Assembly (NCBI RefSeq): GCF_013386825.1
Contig: NZ_JACARC010000020.1
Coordinates: forward strand, 638-45,022
Direction of reading: 5' to 3'
DNA: 44,385 bases
Origin: Pseudomonas sp. IPO3778
GTDB taxonomy: Bacteria; Pseudomonadota; Gammaproteobacteria; Pseudomonadales; Pseudomonadaceae
The notes below the pieces were generated by a model, which had not been told where the DNA came from, ran no database searches, and saw only the letters and a list, made by a program, of their open reading frames with translations. Shown here piece after piece: positions 23,980 through 34,588 of this stretch. A program made the translations under genes and the position numbers. Each line of letters starts with the position of its first letter. Position 1 is the first letter of the stretch.

Positions 23980-25950
23980 TCAAACCCTGAACTGATCCAT
24001 CAGGCCCTGCTGCTGATTGGCCAAACTGTTCAACGCCTGGCTGACCCGCGCCGACTCATTTGCCTGCTCCGACAACGACTCCGTCACGTCCCGAATGGTC
24101 GCCACGTTGTTGTTGATCTCCTCGGCCACTGCGCTTTGCTCTTCGGCGGCGCTGGCGATTTGCAGGTTCATGTCGCTGATTACCGTCACCGCCTCGCCGA
24201 TCTGGCGCAACGCGGTCACGGCCTGGCCCACCTGTTCGACGCTGCCCTGGGCCTGGCGATGGCTGTTGCCCATGGAACCCACTACTTCCTGGGTGCCGCT
24301 TTGCAATTGTTCGATCACCAGGCGGGTTTCTTCAACCGACTCCTGGGTACGTCGCGCCAGGTTGCGCACTTCGTCGGCGACCACCGCAAAGCCGCGACCG
24401 GCCTCACCCGCGCGGGCGGCTTCGATGGCGGCGTTCAGCGCCAGCAGGTTGGTCTGCTCGGCAATCGCACGAATCACCTCCAGCACTGAACCGATCTTCT
24501 CGCTATTGGCCGCCAGCCCTTCAACCTGGGTCATCGCGGTGCTCATGTCCGCCGCCAGGTGGCCGATGCTGGTGGTGGTGCGGTCGATCACCGTCAAGCC
24601 CACACGCGTAGCCTGATCGGCATCGCGGGCGGCCTGTGCGGCCTGGGCTGCGCTGCGGGCGACGTCCTGGGCGGTGGCGCTCATCTCGTGGGAGGCGGTG
24701 GCTACCTGGTCGACCTGGCGGTACTGCTGCTCCATGCCGGCGCTGGTTTCGGTGGCAATCGCGGCCGACTGGTCGGCGGTGCCGCGGGCGTCCTGCACCG
24801 AGCGTTTGACCTGGGCAATGATCGGCTGCAGCTTGTCGAGGAAGCGGTTGAACCAGCCGGCCAGCTCGCCGAGTTCGTCGTGCTTGTCGTAGGCCAGGCG
24901 GCGGGTCAGGTCGCCTTCGCCACTGGCAATGTCTTCCAGCATGCGTGCCACGCCGAGGATCGGCCGCGTCACGCTGCGGGCCATCAGCCACACCAGCAGC
25001 AGGCCGACAATCGCCGCCAGCAGGCCAAGGCTCAATTCCAGCAGCGTGCCCTTGGCGTTGTCGGCGTCCAGCTCGGCCTTCAGGGCTTCAGCCGGGGCCA
25101 CCAGGACTTTTTCCGGCACATCCAGCAGAACGCCCCACGGTTTGCCGTCGGGAATGGGTGTGAATGGCGCCAGCACCTTGAGTTGGTGGTCGGTGCGCAC
25201 ACTGCGGGTTTGGGTGCTGGTCGCCAGCGAACTGATCAACTGCGCGCCGCTGGCGGTGTCGACGGTGTCGAGGCGCTGGCTGAGCTTGCTCGCGTCCGGG
25301 CTGTAACCGGCCAGCAGGCCCACCGGGCTGATGATGCTGACGCTGGTCTGGCCGTCATAGAGTTTCTGGCTGGCCTGCTGGCTGACCGCCTGCAGGCTGT
25401 TGAGGTTGATGTCCACCGACAGCGACGCGATGACTTTGCCGTTGACCATCAGCGGGAAAACGATGCTGGTCATCAGCACCTTTTGCCCGTCGATCACATA
25501 AAAGTAAGGTTCGATCACGCACGGCTTGAGGGTGGTGCGTGGGCAGGTGAACCAGGCGTTGGCTTTTTCGCCGCTGGGTCCGACGCTGGTGTCGGACATG
25601 TCGCTTTCGGGCAGCGACATTGAGGTCAGTTTGCCTGCGGTCGGCTGGGACCAGTACAGCGCAAAGCGGCCCTTGTCGTTGCTGCCCAGCTCCTTTTGAT
25701 TGGCGAACAACTCGTCCTTGCCATCGAGGGCGTTGGCCTCGAACACCAGGGACAGGCCCAGCAAGTCGGGGTTGGCTTGCAGTGCGGCCTTGACTTGATG
25801 GGTCAGGTCTTCGCGCAGGTCGAAGGCATCCAGGAAACGTTTCTCGGCTTGTTCGCGCAGGAACAACACCTGCCGGGAAAAGCCGTGGCCATATTGATAG
25901 GCGTCCATGAACTGCTGGCGGATGCCCAATGCCTGGACTTCGCCCTGGGC
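23980..25950 (-). pseudogene. TlpQ-like chemoreceptor, 5'-truncated
   Basis: About 655 codons of a methyl-accepting chemotaxis protein. Readable in order: most of a dCache ligand domain (from [16 protein letters not shown] on to [13 protein letters not shown]), TM2 ([14 protein letters not shown]), HAMP, and a complete cytoplasmic hairpin with [20 protein letters not shown] and [17 protein letters not shown]. The start codon, TM1 and first part of the Cache domain, roughly 60 residues, are missing. Upstream of about 25,945 the reading frame continues only as the antisense of an antiporter gene, rich in His/Arg/Gln and clearly not receptor sequence. The position fits P. aeruginosa tlpQ (PA2654, polyamine/histamine receptor) from memory. 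An internal ATG at 25908 could start translation but would give a protein with no first membrane anchor, so it is probably non-functional. Confidence 0.82.
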
Positions 25951-26472
25951 TTTCTGATCTTCTCGGTGTCGGGCATCGTGCGCTGGCGCGACACCGACGA
26001 CCTGTTCACCGAAGGCATGAAGATGATGGCAATGATCGGCTTCATCATGATCGCCTCCTCGGGCTTTGCCGAAGTACTCAAGGCCACCGGTGAAGTGCAG
26101 ACCCTCGTGCAGGCTTCGGCGGCGTTTATCGGCCATAGCCGCGGTGTGGGTGCGCTGCTGATGCTGCTGGTGGGTTTGCTGGTAACCATGGGCATCGGCT
26201 CGTCGTTTTCCACGGTGCCGATCCTGGCGGCGATCTTTGTGCCGTTGTGCGTGCAACTGGGCTTCAGCCCGTTGGCCATCGTGTGCATCGTCGGCACAGC
26301 CGGGGCGCTGGGGGATGCCGGCTCGCCCGCGTCGGACTCCACCCTGGGCCCGACCTCGGGTTTGAATATCGACGGCCAGCATCACCATATCTGGGACACC
26401 GTGGTGCCGACGTTCCTGCATTACAACATCCCGCTGCTGGCGTTCGGCTGGTTTGCCGCGATGACCCTCTGA
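25942..26472 (+). pseudogene. Na+/H+ antiporter family gene, 5'-truncated
   Basis: The last 176 or so codons of an inner-membrane antiporter (NhaC/YuiF-type family), beginning abruptly at [15 protein letters not shown] and continuing through [18 protein letters not shown], several helices ([17 protein letters not shown]), the conserved [22 protein letters not shown] motif and the C-terminus [17 protein letters not shown]. The first 60% or so of a normal protein of about 430-440 residues is absent. Upstream sequence in this frame is only the antisense of the chemoreceptor. The join at about 25,941-25,950 therefore removes the 5' ends of two divergent genes at once. No promoter or start is visible for the remnant. 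Confidence 0.82.
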
Positions 26473-26483
26473 CAGGGTTGTCC

Positions 26484-26510
26484 TACAGATTCAAAGCGCA
26501 GGGCCGATAA
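26484..26510 (+). promoter_or_regulatory. Sigma-28 (FliA) promoter of the CtpM-like receptor gene
   Basis: TACA at 26484-26487, a 15-bp spacer and a perfect GCCGATAA at 26503-26510 match the FliA consensus TAAA-N15-GCCGATAA with one mismatch. The predicted start is near 26,517, giving a leader of about 28 nt with the GAGAGAAAAG ribosome site. Flagellar-regulon control of a chemoreceptor is expected. Confidence 0.82.
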
Positions 26511-26544
26511 CCTCTCAAGTCTTCCCTAATAAGAGAGAAAAGCC

Positions 26545-28224
26545 ATGCGCCTTAGCCTGAAGGCCAAAGTCCTGTCCCTCGCCGTACTGCCCGTATTGCT
26601 GTTTGCCGTGATCATCAGCCTGACCACGGTCTGGATCCTCCAGGAGCAGGCCCGTAAGGAGGTCGAAGAAACCCGCCAAAACCTCCTCAACGACGCCAAG
26701 GCCACGCTGCAAAGTTATGTGGAAGTGGCGATGACCACCATCAAGCCGCTCTACGATGCCGCCGCCCCAGGCGACACGACGGCGCGCGCAGAGGTGGTCA
26801 AATTGCTGTCCAACACCAGCTATGGCAAGGATGGTTACTTCTTCGGCTACGACTCCGAGACCATTCGCCTGTTCAAGGGCAACAGCCCGGACGGCGTCGG
26901 TAAAAGCTTCAAGGACAACCGCGACCCGAATGGCGTCTACGTCAACCGCGACCTTGTGAAAGTCGGCAAGGACGGCACCCACTACCTGCAATACAGCTCG
27001 ACGCAGCCAGGGCAAACCGAGTTGGTGCCGAAGATGGGCTATACCGAGTACCTGCCCAAGTGGGACATGGTGATCGGTACGTCGGTGAACCTGGACGGCA
27101 TCGACGCCCAGGTGGCCGAGGTCCAGGTCAAGGTGGAGAAGCGCATGGAAGGCGTGCTGCTGAGCATCATCGGGATTGCCGTGGTGGTGCTGTTGGTCAT
27201 CGCCGCCGTGGGCATGCTGATGGCCAATACCATCCTGCGGCCGCTGCACCTGATGAAGATCAACCTCGACGACATCGCCGCCGGTGAGGGCGATCTGACC
27301 CGCCGGCTGGCCATCACCAGCCAGGATGAGCTCGGGGAACTGGCCGGCTCCTTCAACCGGTTCGTCGACAAGATCCACGGCCTGGTGCGCCAGATCACCG
27401 AGATGACCTCCCAGCTTACCGGCCTGGTGAGCCAGGTTTCCGAGCAAGCCAATCGCTCGGAAAAAGCCATGGAGCGCCAGCGCCACGAGACCGATCAGGT
27501 GGCCACGGCGATCAACGAAATGTCCTCCGCCGCCCATGAAGTGGCCCGCAGTGCCCAAGGCGCGGCCGTGGCGGCGCAACAGACTGACGCCGAAGGCCAG
27601 GCCGCGAAAAAAGTCGTGGACGGCAGCATTGCGCAAATCCATGCCCTGGTGAACGACATCCGCAGCAGCGGTGTGTCCCTGGACAGCTTGCAACAGGACG
27701 TGTCGTCGATTGTCAGCGTGCTTGGGGTGATCCGCTCCATCGCCGAACAGACCAACTTGCTGGCCCTCAATGCCGCCATTGAGGCCGCGCGGGCAGGGGA
27801 GGCCGGGCGTGGTTTTGCCGTGGTTGCCGATGAAGTGCGTGCCCTGGCCAGCCGAACCCAGCAAAGCACCCAGGAAATCCAGGGCATGATCGACCGCCTG
27901 CAAAAAGGCACCGAAGCCGCCGTGGAATCCATGCGCCGCTCCAGCGATGCCGGCGACGGCACCTCGGCCCAGGCGAATGAAGCCGGTGCGTCCCTGGACA
28001 CCATGGCGCAACTGATCGGCACCATCAACTCGATGAATGCTCAGATCGCCAGCGCCGCCGAAGAACAAACCGCCGTGGCCGAAGAGATCAACCGCAGCGT
28101 GCATCAGATTGCGGTGGCGGTGGATACGGTTGCCGATGAAACCCAACAGGGCGCCCAGACCTCTCGCAGCCTGGCGGACCTGGGGCAGCGGTTGGGGCAG
28201 TTGGTGGGGCAGTTCAGGATTTGA
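26545..28224 (+). CDS. Methyl-accepting chemotaxis protein, sCache type (CtpM-like)
   Basis: A 559-residue transmembrane chemoreceptor. TM1 is about 10-32. A single periplasmic sCache_2 domain (about 33-192) shows [28 protein letters not shown] and [19 protein letters not shown]2 is about 207-230, then HAMP ([24 protein letters not shown]) and the signalling hairpin with [20 protein letters not shown] and [17 protein letters not shown]. There is no C-terminal CheR pentapeptide. Small sCache receptors of this type sense C3/C4 organic acids. The gene order between the tlpQ-like remnant and nuo matches P. aeruginosa ctpM (PA2652, malate) as I recall it, so malate or a similar acid is the best guess. 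It is intact and has its own sigma-28 promoter. Confidence 0.87.
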   Translation: MRLSLKAKVLSLAVLPVLLFAVIISLTTVWILQEQARKEVEETRQNLLNDAKATLQSYVEVAMTTIKPLYDAAAPGDTTARAEVVKLLSNTSYGKDGYFFGYDSETIRLFKGNSPDGVGKSFKDNRDPNGVYVNRDLVKVGKDGTHYLQYSSTQPGQTELVPKMGYTEYLPKWDMVIGTSVNLDGIDAQVAEVQVKVEKRMEGVLLSIIGIAVVVLLVIAAVGMLMANTILRPLHLMKINLDDIAAGEGDLTRRLAITSQDELGELAGSFNRFVDKIHGLVRQITEMTSQLTGLVSQVSEQANRSEKAMERQRHETDQVATAINEMSSAAHEVARSAQGAAVAAQQTDAEGQAAKKVVDGSIAQIHALVNDIRSSGVSLDSLQQDVSSIVSVLGVIRSIAEQTNLLALNAAIEAARAGEAGRGFAVVADEVRALASRTQQSTQEIQGMIDRLQKGTEAAVESMRRSSDAGDGTSAQANEAGASLDTMAQLIGTINSMNAQIASAAEEQTAVAEEINRSVHQIAVAVDTVADETQQGAQTSRSLADLGQRLGQLVGQFRI

Positions 28225-28283
28225 TTGCAGGCTTGAGCCATCGGCAACGTCCTGTTGCCGACGGGCTTGGCTGGATTGATCGA

Positions 28284-28598
28284 TCAGGTCAACAGCGCCA
28301 AACGTTCCACCGTCTCCGGAAACTTCGCCACCAGCCGAATCAAGGTGGCCGCCTGAGCATTGGGTGTGGCCCGGCCTTGCTCCCAATTTTCCAGGGTCCG
28401 GGTGTTGGTGCGCAGGTACATCGCAAACACCGAGCGCGACAGATTGAGTTGTTGACGCACAGCGACGACTTCGTCGGCAGTGAGCGGTGCCAGTTTGCTC
28501 AACTGCACCTTGTGGCTGCGCAGCGTTACCTTGCCTTGTCGTTCATCTGCCAGCGCGTCGAAGCCTTCGACCAGTTCGGAAAAGATGTCACGTTTCAT
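28284..28598 (-). CDS. XRE-family regulator, NadS/HigA antitoxin-like, without partner
   Basis: A 104-residue DNA-binding protein with a C-terminal helix-turn-helix (about 37-95: LTADEVVAVRQQLNLSRSVFA, then YLRTNTRTLENWEQGRATPNAQA). The sequence is typical of NadS-like and HigA-type antitoxins, which are normally preceded by a RelE/HigB-type toxin gene. The 263 bp upstream (28,599-28,861) hold no open frame of toxin size, only a palindrome, a REPIN and the nuo terminator, so this appears to be an orphan antitoxin or a stand-alone regulator. The palindrome CCTACGTAGG just upstream overlaps the ribosome site and may be its own operator. Confidence 0.75.
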   Translation of the reverse strand: MKRDIFSELVEGFDALADERQGKVTLRSHKVQLSKLAPLTADEVVAVRQQLNLSRSVFAMYLRTNTRTLENWEQGRATPNAQAATLIRLVAKFPETVERLALLT

Positions 28599-28605
28599 GG
28601 GGGTG

Positions 28606-28615
28606 CCTACGTAGG
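28606..28615. promoter_or_regulatory. Palindrome CCTACGTAGG at the XRE regulator's ribosome site
   Basis: A perfect 10-bp palindrome 8 bp upstream of the ATG, containing the only AGG near the start. Antitoxin-type regulators usually bind such palindromes in their own leader, so autorepression is plausible. Confidence 0.45.
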
Positions 28616-28705
28616 TTGCGTATAGGTCGGCAACGTTACTGTGGCTCTTGAGAGGGCGATATCAGGAGAGATTGTGTGTAGGGTCAGACAACTCCGCCGT
28701 TTCTG

Positions 28706-28801
28706 TAGGAGCGAGCTTGCTCGCGAAAAACTGAAAGGCGTCGCGTTGTTTCAGATACTCCGCGTCATCGTTAACGACCATCGCGAGCCAGCTTGCTCCT
28801 A
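28706..28801. repeat. Second REP pair (REPIN), diverged
   Basis: TAGGAGCGAGCTTGCTCGCG (28706-28725) and its inverted, diverged partner (28779-28801) flank about 51 bp. The core differs from the REP pair at 23855-23944 (GAGCGAGCTTGCTCGCGA instead of GAGCGGGCTTGCTCGCGA), so it belongs to another REP subgroup. It lies in the gap between the XRE gene and the nuo operon end. Confidence 0.82.
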
Positions 28802-28812
28802 AAGCGGAAAGC

Positions 28813-28838
28813 AAAACGGCGCCCTAAGGCGCCGTTTT
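28813..28838. terminator. Rho-independent terminator of the nuo operon
   Basis: This is an 11-bp stem (AAAACGGCGCC / GGCGCCGTTTT) with a four-base CTAA loop, flanked by A- and T-runs so that it can act in both directions. It lies 24 bp downstream of the nuoN stop on the minus strand. Confidence 0.88.
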
Positions 28839-28861
28839 GTTTACTGCGTTTAACTAAGCGA

Positions 28862-30325
28862 TCAACCCGCCATCACCGCATGCTGCACCAGGGTGAGCAA
28901 CGGTTGTGGGTAAACGCCCAGGAAGAACGCCAGCAGGGCGATTGCCAGCAGCATCACGCCGCCCGCTTTCTGTTCCCAGTGCAACTCGGCGTCCACACGG
29001 CGCAGGTTTGGCTCGATCAGGTACAGGGTCACCATCACGCGCAGGTAATAGAACACGCCGATGGCGCTGCCCAGTACCAGGGAGGCCACCAACCACCATT
29101 CGTGGGCTTCAACACCGGTGGCCACGATGTAGAACTTGCCGATGAAGCCGGCGGTCAGCGGGATGCCGGCCAGGGACAGCATCATTACGGTCAGCACGGC
29201 GGTCAGGTACGGACGGCGCCAGAACAGGCCGCGGTATTCGTACAGGGCGTCGGCGTCACGGCCTTTGTAAGGCGAGGACATCAGGGTGATCACACCGAAT
29301 GCACCGAGGCTGGTGATCACGTAGGTGACCAGGTACACGCCGATGGCTTCCATCGCCAGGCCCTTGCTCGCCACCAGGGCGATCAGCAAGTAACCGAAGT
29401 GCGCGATGGACGAATAACCCAGCAGACGCTTGAGGTTGTTCTGGGTCAGCGCCAGCAGGTTACCGAACAGGATCGAAGCAATCGCGATGATGGTCAGCAC
29501 GTTGCTGAGCACACCGGTGTTGGCCGCCGGGGAGATCTGGAACAGGCGCACCATCACGGCAAACACGGCGACTTTCGACGCGGTAGCCAGGAACGCAGCC
29601 ACCGGCGCCGGGGCGCCTTCGTACACGTCCGGGGTCCACAGGTGGAACGGCACCAGCGACAGCTTGAACGCCAGGCCGATCAGCATCATGGCCAGGCCCA
29701 GTTGGGCGATGGGCGCCGGGCTGCCGGAGGCAGCCAGGGCGTGACCGATACCGCTGAAGCTCAGGCTGCCGGCTTCTGCGTAGAGCAGGGCCATACCGAA
29801 CAACAGGAACGCCGAACCGGCGGCCGACAGCACCATGTACTTGATGCCGGCTTCCAGTGAACGCTTGTTGAAGAAGGCGTACGCCACCAGGCCATAGACC
29901 GGGATCGACAGCAGTTCCAGGCCGATGAACAAGCCGGCCAGGTGCTGTGCGCTGACCAGCACGATACCGCCGGTGGCAGCCAGCAGGATCAGCAGGTACA
30001 GCTCTTCGCGGTTGCCCGGGTAACCCGTGCCGCCTTCGCCGAGGTAGGCGTGGGCGAGGGTGACGCAGGCCAGGGTGGCCACGAGGATCAACGCGATATA
30101 CAGCAGCGCGAAGTCATCGACCATCAACAGCGGAGTGACCGCCAGCGGTGCGACCTTGAGTGCCGGGATAATCGACAGCAAGGCCAGGTTCAAACCTGCC
30201 ACGGAAATCAGGAAGGTCTGCGAGTGGTTGCGGCGCCATGCGATCGCCAGCATCACCACCACAACGGTGAGGCTGGAGATCAGCAGCGGCGCAAGCGCGA
30301 TAAAGTGTTGGATCGTGAATTCCAT
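28862..30325 (-). CDS. nuoN: NADH-quinone oxidoreductase subunit N
   Basis: A 487-residue antiporter-like membrane subunit of respiratory complex I, one of three that move protons across the inner membrane. About 14 helices are seen. The proton-antiporter core has the conserved Glu in [13 protein letters not shown] and Lys in LVALILVA-type and [18 protein letters not shown] segments, the last being the family hallmark. Length is normal for pseudomonads. I chose the ATG at 30325 ([13 protein letters not shown]), 7 bp after the nuoM stop; longer frames read non-membrane sequence. It is the last gene of nuoA-N, followed by a strong terminator. Confidence 0.95.
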   Translation of the reverse strand: MEFTIQHFIALAPLLISSLTVVVVMLAIAWRRNHSQTFLISVAGLNLALLSIIPALKVAPLAVTPLLMVDDFALLYIALILVATLACVTLAHAYLGEGGTGYPGNREELYLLILLAATGGIVLVSAQHLAGLFIGLELLSIPVYGLVAYAFFNKRSLEAGIKYMVLSAAGSAFLLFGMALLYAEAGSLSFSGIGHALAASGSPAPIAQLGLAMMLIGLAFKLSLVPFHLWTPDVYEGAPAPVAAFLATASKVAVFAVMVRLFQISPAANTGVLSNVLTIIAIASILFGNLLALTQNNLKRLLGYSSIAHFGYLLIALVASKGLAMEAIGVYLVTYVITSLGAFGVITLMSSPYKGRDADALYEYRGLFWRRPYLTAVLTVMMLSLAGIPLTAGFIGKFYIVATGVEAHEWWLVASLVLGSAIGVFYYLRVMVTLYLIEPNLRRVDAELHWEQKAGGVMLLAIALLAFFLGVYPQPLLTLVQHAVMAG

Positions 30326-30332
30326 AGCGCTC

Positions 30333-31865
30333 TTACCGGGCCGAAGCGAGTTGAGTGAAGGCGGTGCTGAACCATTGCTGCACGCCATGCATCGTTGCGG
30401 CAGAGGTATCCAGGAACGGTTGCGGGTACACGCCGATGAACACCAGCAGTACCGCAAGGCCGAGCACCATGATCAGTTCGCGACCGTCCATGCCGTGCAG
30501 CACGGTGTCGGACTTGGCCGGACCGAAGTACGCACGGTGGATCATGATCAGCGAGTAGACCGAACCGAACACCAGGCCGGAGGTGGCGATTGCACTGATC
30601 CACGGTGTATGCACGAAGGCACCCATCAGGATCAGGAACTCGCCGATGAAGTTGCCGGTGCCCGGCAAGCCCAGGGAGGCGGCCGCAAAGAACAGGCTGA
30701 TGGCCGGCAGGTAGGCGATACGCGACCACACGCCACCCATCTCACGCATGTCACGGGTGTGCAGGCGCTCGTACAACTGGCCGCTGAGGATAAACAGTGC
30801 CGCGGCCGACACACCGTGAGCCAGCATCTGGATCACCGCGCCTTGCAGCGCCAGTTGGCTGCCGGAGTAGATGCCGATCAGTACGAAACCCATGTGGGAA
30901 ACGGACGAGAAGGCAATCAGACGCTTGATGTCGGTTTGGGCGAAGGCCAGGAACGCACCGTAGAAGATCCCGATCAGACCGAGGGTCATGGCGATCGGCG
31001 CGAACTCGGCCGAGGCATTCGGGAACAGCGGCAGGGCGAAACGCAGCAGGCCGTAGGCCGCCGTCTTCAACAGGATACCGGCGAGGTCCACGGAACCTGC
31101 GGTCGGCGCCTGGGCGTGAGCGTCAGGCAACCAGGAGTGGAACGGCACCACCGGCAGCTTCACCGCGAACGCGATGAAGAAGCCCAGCATCAGGATGTAC
31201 TCGGTGGTCAGGGACATCTTGGTTTTCAACAGGTCGGCGTAGTTGAACGTGATCACGCCCGTGCTGTTGAAGTTGACCAGTACCAGGCCCAGGATCGCCA
31301 CCAACATGATCAGGCCGGAAGCCTGGGTGAAGATGAAGAACTTGGTCGCCGCGTAGATCCGGGTTTTCTTGCCGTCCGAAGAGCTGTGACCCCAGAGCGC
31401 GATGAGGAAGTACATCGGCACCAGCATCATTTCCCAGAAGAAGAAGAACATGAACAGGTCGAGGGCGAGGAACACGCCGACAACGCCGCCCAGGATCCAC
31501 ATCAGGTTCAGGTGGAAGAAGCCCACGTGACGCTGAATTTCTTTCCAGGAGCAGAGTACCGAGAGGATACCCAGCAGGCCGGTCAGCAGGATCATCAACA
31601 GCGACAGGCCGTCGAGGGCCAGGTGCACGTTGATGCCGAAGCGCTGGATCCACACGTGCTTGAATTCAAGCGCGAAGGTGGGATCGACACCCGGTGCCGG
31701 AGCAAATGAATAGTCGCCATGGGCCCACAGCCAGAGGCCGAGCGCGAGTTCCAGGGACATGGTCAGCAACGCAATCCAGCGGGGGAGGGTGGCGCCGAAG
31801 CGTTCACCCATCCAGCAGAGCAGGCCGCCGATAAAGGGGATCAGGATTAGCCAGGGCAGAATCAT
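30333..31865 (-). CDS. nuoM: NADH-quinone oxidoreductase subunit M
   Basis: A 510-residue proton-pumping membrane subunit of complex I. Hallmarks are the charged helix [19 protein letters not shown] with its Glu, the discontinuous helix region [20 protein letters not shown] (Lys and the [13 protein letters not shown] signature), and [19 protein letters not shown]. About 14 helices. It lies 49 bp after nuoL and 7 bp before nuoN. Confidence 0.96.
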   Translation of the reverse strand: MILPWLILIPFIGGLLCWMGERFGATLPRWIALLTMSLELALGLWLWAHGDYSFAPAPGVDPTFALEFKHVWIQRFGINVHLALDGLSLLMILLTGLLGILSVLCSWKEIQRHVGFFHLNLMWILGGVVGVFLALDLFMFFFFWEMMLVPMYFLIALWGHSSSDGKKTRIYAATKFFIFTQASGLIMLVAILGLVLVNFNSTGVITFNYADLLKTKMSLTTEYILMLGFFIAFAVKLPVVPFHSWLPDAHAQAPTAGSVDLAGILLKTAAYGLLRFALPLFPNASAEFAPIAMTLGLIGIFYGAFLAFAQTDIKRLIAFSSVSHMGFVLIGIYSGSQLALQGAVIQMLAHGVSAAALFILSGQLYERLHTRDMREMGGVWSRIAYLPAISLFFAAASLGLPGTGNFIGEFLILMGAFVHTPWISAIATSGLVFGSVYSLIMIHRAYFGPAKSDTVLHGMDGRELIMVLGLAVLLVFIGVYPQPFLDTSAATMHGVQQWFSTAFTQLASAR

Positions 31866-31914
31866 GACGGGCTCGTTTCCTTTCGCAAGTTCGCAAAGTT
31901 CGCAATGTGCATAG

Positions 31915-33768
31915 TCAGACCGCGACCACGATGATGGCGCCGATTACCAGGACGGCACCGGCCGCCATGGAAGCTGCATACCAGCGCAATTGGCCGGTCT
32001 CGCTGCGGCTCAGGGCGGTGTGACCGGCCTTGGCGGCACGCGGGATCAAACCGATGGTCTGGTCGAGCGGGTCTTTGCGCAGTACGTGGCTGATGGCTAG
32101 GTAAGGCTTGACGAACAGTTTGTCGTAGATCCAGTCGAAGCCCCAGGCAGCGAACCACCAGGCCGAAAGGAAGCGGCCAATGCCACTGTTGGCGATGGCA
32201 GTGACGAAGCGACGCTTGCCGAGGAACAGCAGGGCAGCCAGCAGGATACCGGCCAGGGCGATGGCACCCGAGGCGATTTCCAGGCTGTGCTTGGCGGCGC
32301 CGCCGGCATGGCCAGCGCTTTCCGGCAGTACACCGGCCAGAGGCGGGGTGATCATGGCGCCGACAAAAGTCGACAGGACGATCAGCACCGACAGTGGCAG
32401 CCAGTGGGAAATGCCATGGCCTGCGTGGGCTTCAGTCTTGGCTTCACCGTGGAACGTGATGAAGATCAGGCGGAAGGTGTACAGCGAGGTCATGAACGCA
32501 CCCACCAGGCCGGCATACAGCAGGCCGTGGTTACCGCTGGCAAAGGCTTCCCAGAGGATTTCGTCTTTCGAGTAGAAACCTGCGGTCACCAGTGGCAGGG
32601 CCGACAAGGCCGCGCCGCCGACGATGAAGCTGGCGTAGGCCAACGGCAATTTCTTCCACAGGCCGCCCATCTTGAAGATGTTCTGCTCGTGGTGGCAGGC
32701 AACGATCACCGCACCGGACGCCAGGAACAGCAGGGCCTTGAAGAAGGCGTGGGTCATCAGGTGGAAGATCGCGCCGTCCCAGGCACCCACGCCCAGGGCC
32801 AGGAACATGTAGCCGATCTGGCTCATGGTCGAGTAGGCGAGGATACGCTTGATGTCGGTCTGAACCAGGGCCGCGAAGCCGGCCAGTACCAGGGTCACGC
32901 CACCCACCAGGCCCACCAGATGCAGAATCTCCGGCGCCAGGGTGAACAGGCCGTGGGTACGGGCAATCAGGTACACACCGGCAGTGACCATGGTTGCGGC
33001 GTGGATCAGTGCCGAAACCGGGGTAGGGCCGGCCATTGCATCCGCCAGCCAGGTTTGCAGCGGCAGTTGTGCGGATTTACCCACAGCGCCACCCAGCAGC
33101 ATCAGGGTCGCCAGGGTGATCCAGAAGTCGCCGACCTGGAATTTCTGCGGTGCCAGCACCAGCAGTTCCTGGATGTTCAGCGTGCCCACCTGTTGGAACA
33201 GGATGAACAGGCCGATGGCCATGAACACGTCGCCGATCCGGGTCACGATAAAGGCTTTGAGTGCGGCGTTACCGTTGTTGCGGTTGCTGTAGTAGAAACC
33301 GATCAACAGGTACGAGCACAGGCCCACGCCTTCCCAGCCGAAGTACAGGAACAACAGGTTATCGCCCAGCACCAGGAACAGCATGCTGGCGATAAACAGG
33401 TTGGTGTAGGCGAAGAAGCGCGAGTAACCGGCTTCACCGCGCATGTACCAGGACGCGAACAGGTGGATCAGGAAGCCCACACCCACCACCACGCCAAGCA
33501 TGGTGATCGACAGGCCGTCGACGTAGAGGGCGAAGTTGGGCTTGAAGCCCTCCACCGACATCCACTGCCACAACACCAGGGTGTAGTGACCGCCTTCAGG
33601 CGGCGCGACGTTGAATTGCCAGATGACGTAGGCGGCGACAATCGCCGACAGGCCAATGGACCCCACACCGACCAGGGCCGAGAGGTTTTCCGACCAGCGT
33701 CCACGGGAGAACGACAGCAGCAGGAAACCGATCAGGGGAAATACGAAAGTCAGAAAGATCATGTTCAT
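31915..33768 (-). CDS. nuoL: NADH-quinone oxidoreductase subunit L
   Basis: A 617-residue distal proton-pumping subunit of complex I. Typical features are [19 protein letters not shown], the Lys-containing [39 protein letters not shown] antiporter signature (positions about 225-260), [17 protein letters not shown], and a long C-terminal amphipathic arm ending in a final helix ([12 protein letters not shown]). The ATG at 33768 overlaps the nuoK stop by 4 bp. Confidence 0.96.
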   Translation of the reverse strand: MNMIFLTFVFPLIGFLLLSFSRGRWSENLSALVGVGSIGLSAIVAAYVIWQFNVAPPEGGHYTLVLWQWMSVEGFKPNFALYVDGLSITMLGVVVGVGFLIHLFASWYMRGEAGYSRFFAYTNLFIASMLFLVLGDNLLFLYFGWEGVGLCSYLLIGFYYSNRNNGNAALKAFIVTRIGDVFMAIGLFILFQQVGTLNIQELLVLAPQKFQVGDFWITLATLMLLGGAVGKSAQLPLQTWLADAMAGPTPVSALIHAATMVTAGVYLIARTHGLFTLAPEILHLVGLVGGVTLVLAGFAALVQTDIKRILAYSTMSQIGYMFLALGVGAWDGAIFHLMTHAFFKALLFLASGAVIVACHHEQNIFKMGGLWKKLPLAYASFIVGGAALSALPLVTAGFYSKDEILWEAFASGNHGLLYAGLVGAFMTSLYTFRLIFITFHGEAKTEAHAGHGISHWLPLSVLIVLSTFVGAMITPPLAGVLPESAGHAGGAAKHSLEIASGAIALAGILLAALLFLGKRRFVTAIANSGIGRFLSAWWFAAWGFDWIYDKLFVKPYLAISHVLRKDPLDQTIGLIPRAAKAGHTALSRSETGQLRWYAASMAAGAVLVIGAIIVVAV

Positions 33769-34073
33769 CCGCGCATCTCACTGGCAGCGTCGATATCAAG
33801 CGTGTGGAAGCGACGATACAGTTGCAGCAGGATCGCCAGGCCAATACTGGCCTCGGCGGCTGCCAGGCTGATCACCAGGATGAACATCACTTGTCCATCC
33901 GGCTGGCCCCAACGGCTACCGGCCACGATGAACGCGAGTGCTGCGGCGTTCATCATGATTTCCAGGCTCATCAACACGAACAGAATGTTGCGGCGAACCA
34001 TCAGGCCGACCAGGCCAAGGCAGAACAGGATGCCGGCAACCGCCAGACCATGCTCCAAAGGGATAGCAGGCAT
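33765..34073 (-). CDS. nuoK: NADH-quinone oxidoreductase subunit K
   Basis: A 102-residue membrane subunit with three helices. The buried Glu residues needed for proton transfer are seen in [13 protein letters not shown] and [12 protein letters not shown]. Two ATGs lie close together: 34079 (overlapping the nuoJ stop as ATGA) and 34073. AAGGAG is only 2-3 nt from the first but 8-9 nt from the second, and the second gives the usual 102-residue length, so I prefer it. Confidence 0.94.
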   Translation of the reverse strand: MPAIPLEHGLAVAGILFCLGLVGLMVRRNILFVLMSLEIMMNAAALAFIVAGSRWGQPDGQVMFILVISLAAAEASIGLAILLQLYRRFHTLDIDAASEMRG

Positions 34074-34075
34074 CG

Positions 34076-34579
34076 TCATTGCTCCTTGGCTTCGTTGCGG
34101 CCCAAGTGGAAGGCAGTGATGGCTGCAGCGAGCAGCAGCATCGAAGCCAGTTCGACCACCAGCAGGTACGGGCCGAACAGGCTGATGCCCACGGCTTTCG
34201 CGTCTACGGTGGTGTGGCCGATGGCCTGGCCGCTCTGGTGAGCGAACAGCACATACAGCAGTTCACCCAGCAGCAGGGCTGCGAGGATCACCGGGCCGAG
34301 CCAGATGCCGGGCTTGAGCCAGACGCGTTCCTGGGCGACCGAAGCCGGCCCCAGGTTGAGCATCATCACCACAAACACGAACAGCACCATGATGGCGCCG
34401 GCGTAGGCGATCACTTCCAGCACACCGGCGAACGGTGCGCCGAGGCTGAAGAAGGTCATGGCCACGGCGATCAGCGAAATGATCAGGTAGAGCAGGGCGT
34501 GCACGGGGTTAGTGTTGGTGATCACGCGAAGCGTGGACACCACTGCAATACCCGATGCGAAATAGAAAGCGAATTCCAT
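34076..34579 (-). CDS. nuoJ: NADH-quinone oxidoreductase subunit J
   Basis: A 167-residue, five-helix membrane subunit of complex I. The signature [21 protein letters not shown] contains the pi-bulge helix implicated in coupling. N-terminal [23 protein letters not shown] is also typical. It lies 9 bp after nuoI and overlaps the alternative nuoK start. Confidence 0.95.
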   Translation of the reverse strand: MEFAFYFASGIAVVSTLRVITNTNPVHALLYLIISLIAVAMTFFSLGAPFAGVLEVIAYAGAIMVLFVFVVMMLNLGPASVAQERVWLKPGIWLGPVILAALLLGELLYVLFAHQSGQAIGHTTVDAKAVGISLFGPYLLVVELASMLLLAAAITAFHLGRNEAKEQ

Positions 34580-34588
34580 CTTTCTTCC

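Noticed and set aside
25951..26421. An N-terminal extension of the chemoreceptor frame to 26421
   Set aside because: The added residues are antisense of the antiporter remnant (His/Arg/Gln rich) and contain no TM1 or Cache sequence.
28599..28861. A RelE/HigB toxin gene expected upstream of the XRE regulator
   Set aside because: No open frame of the needed size or sequence is present; only a palindrome, a REP pair and the nuo terminator are seen.
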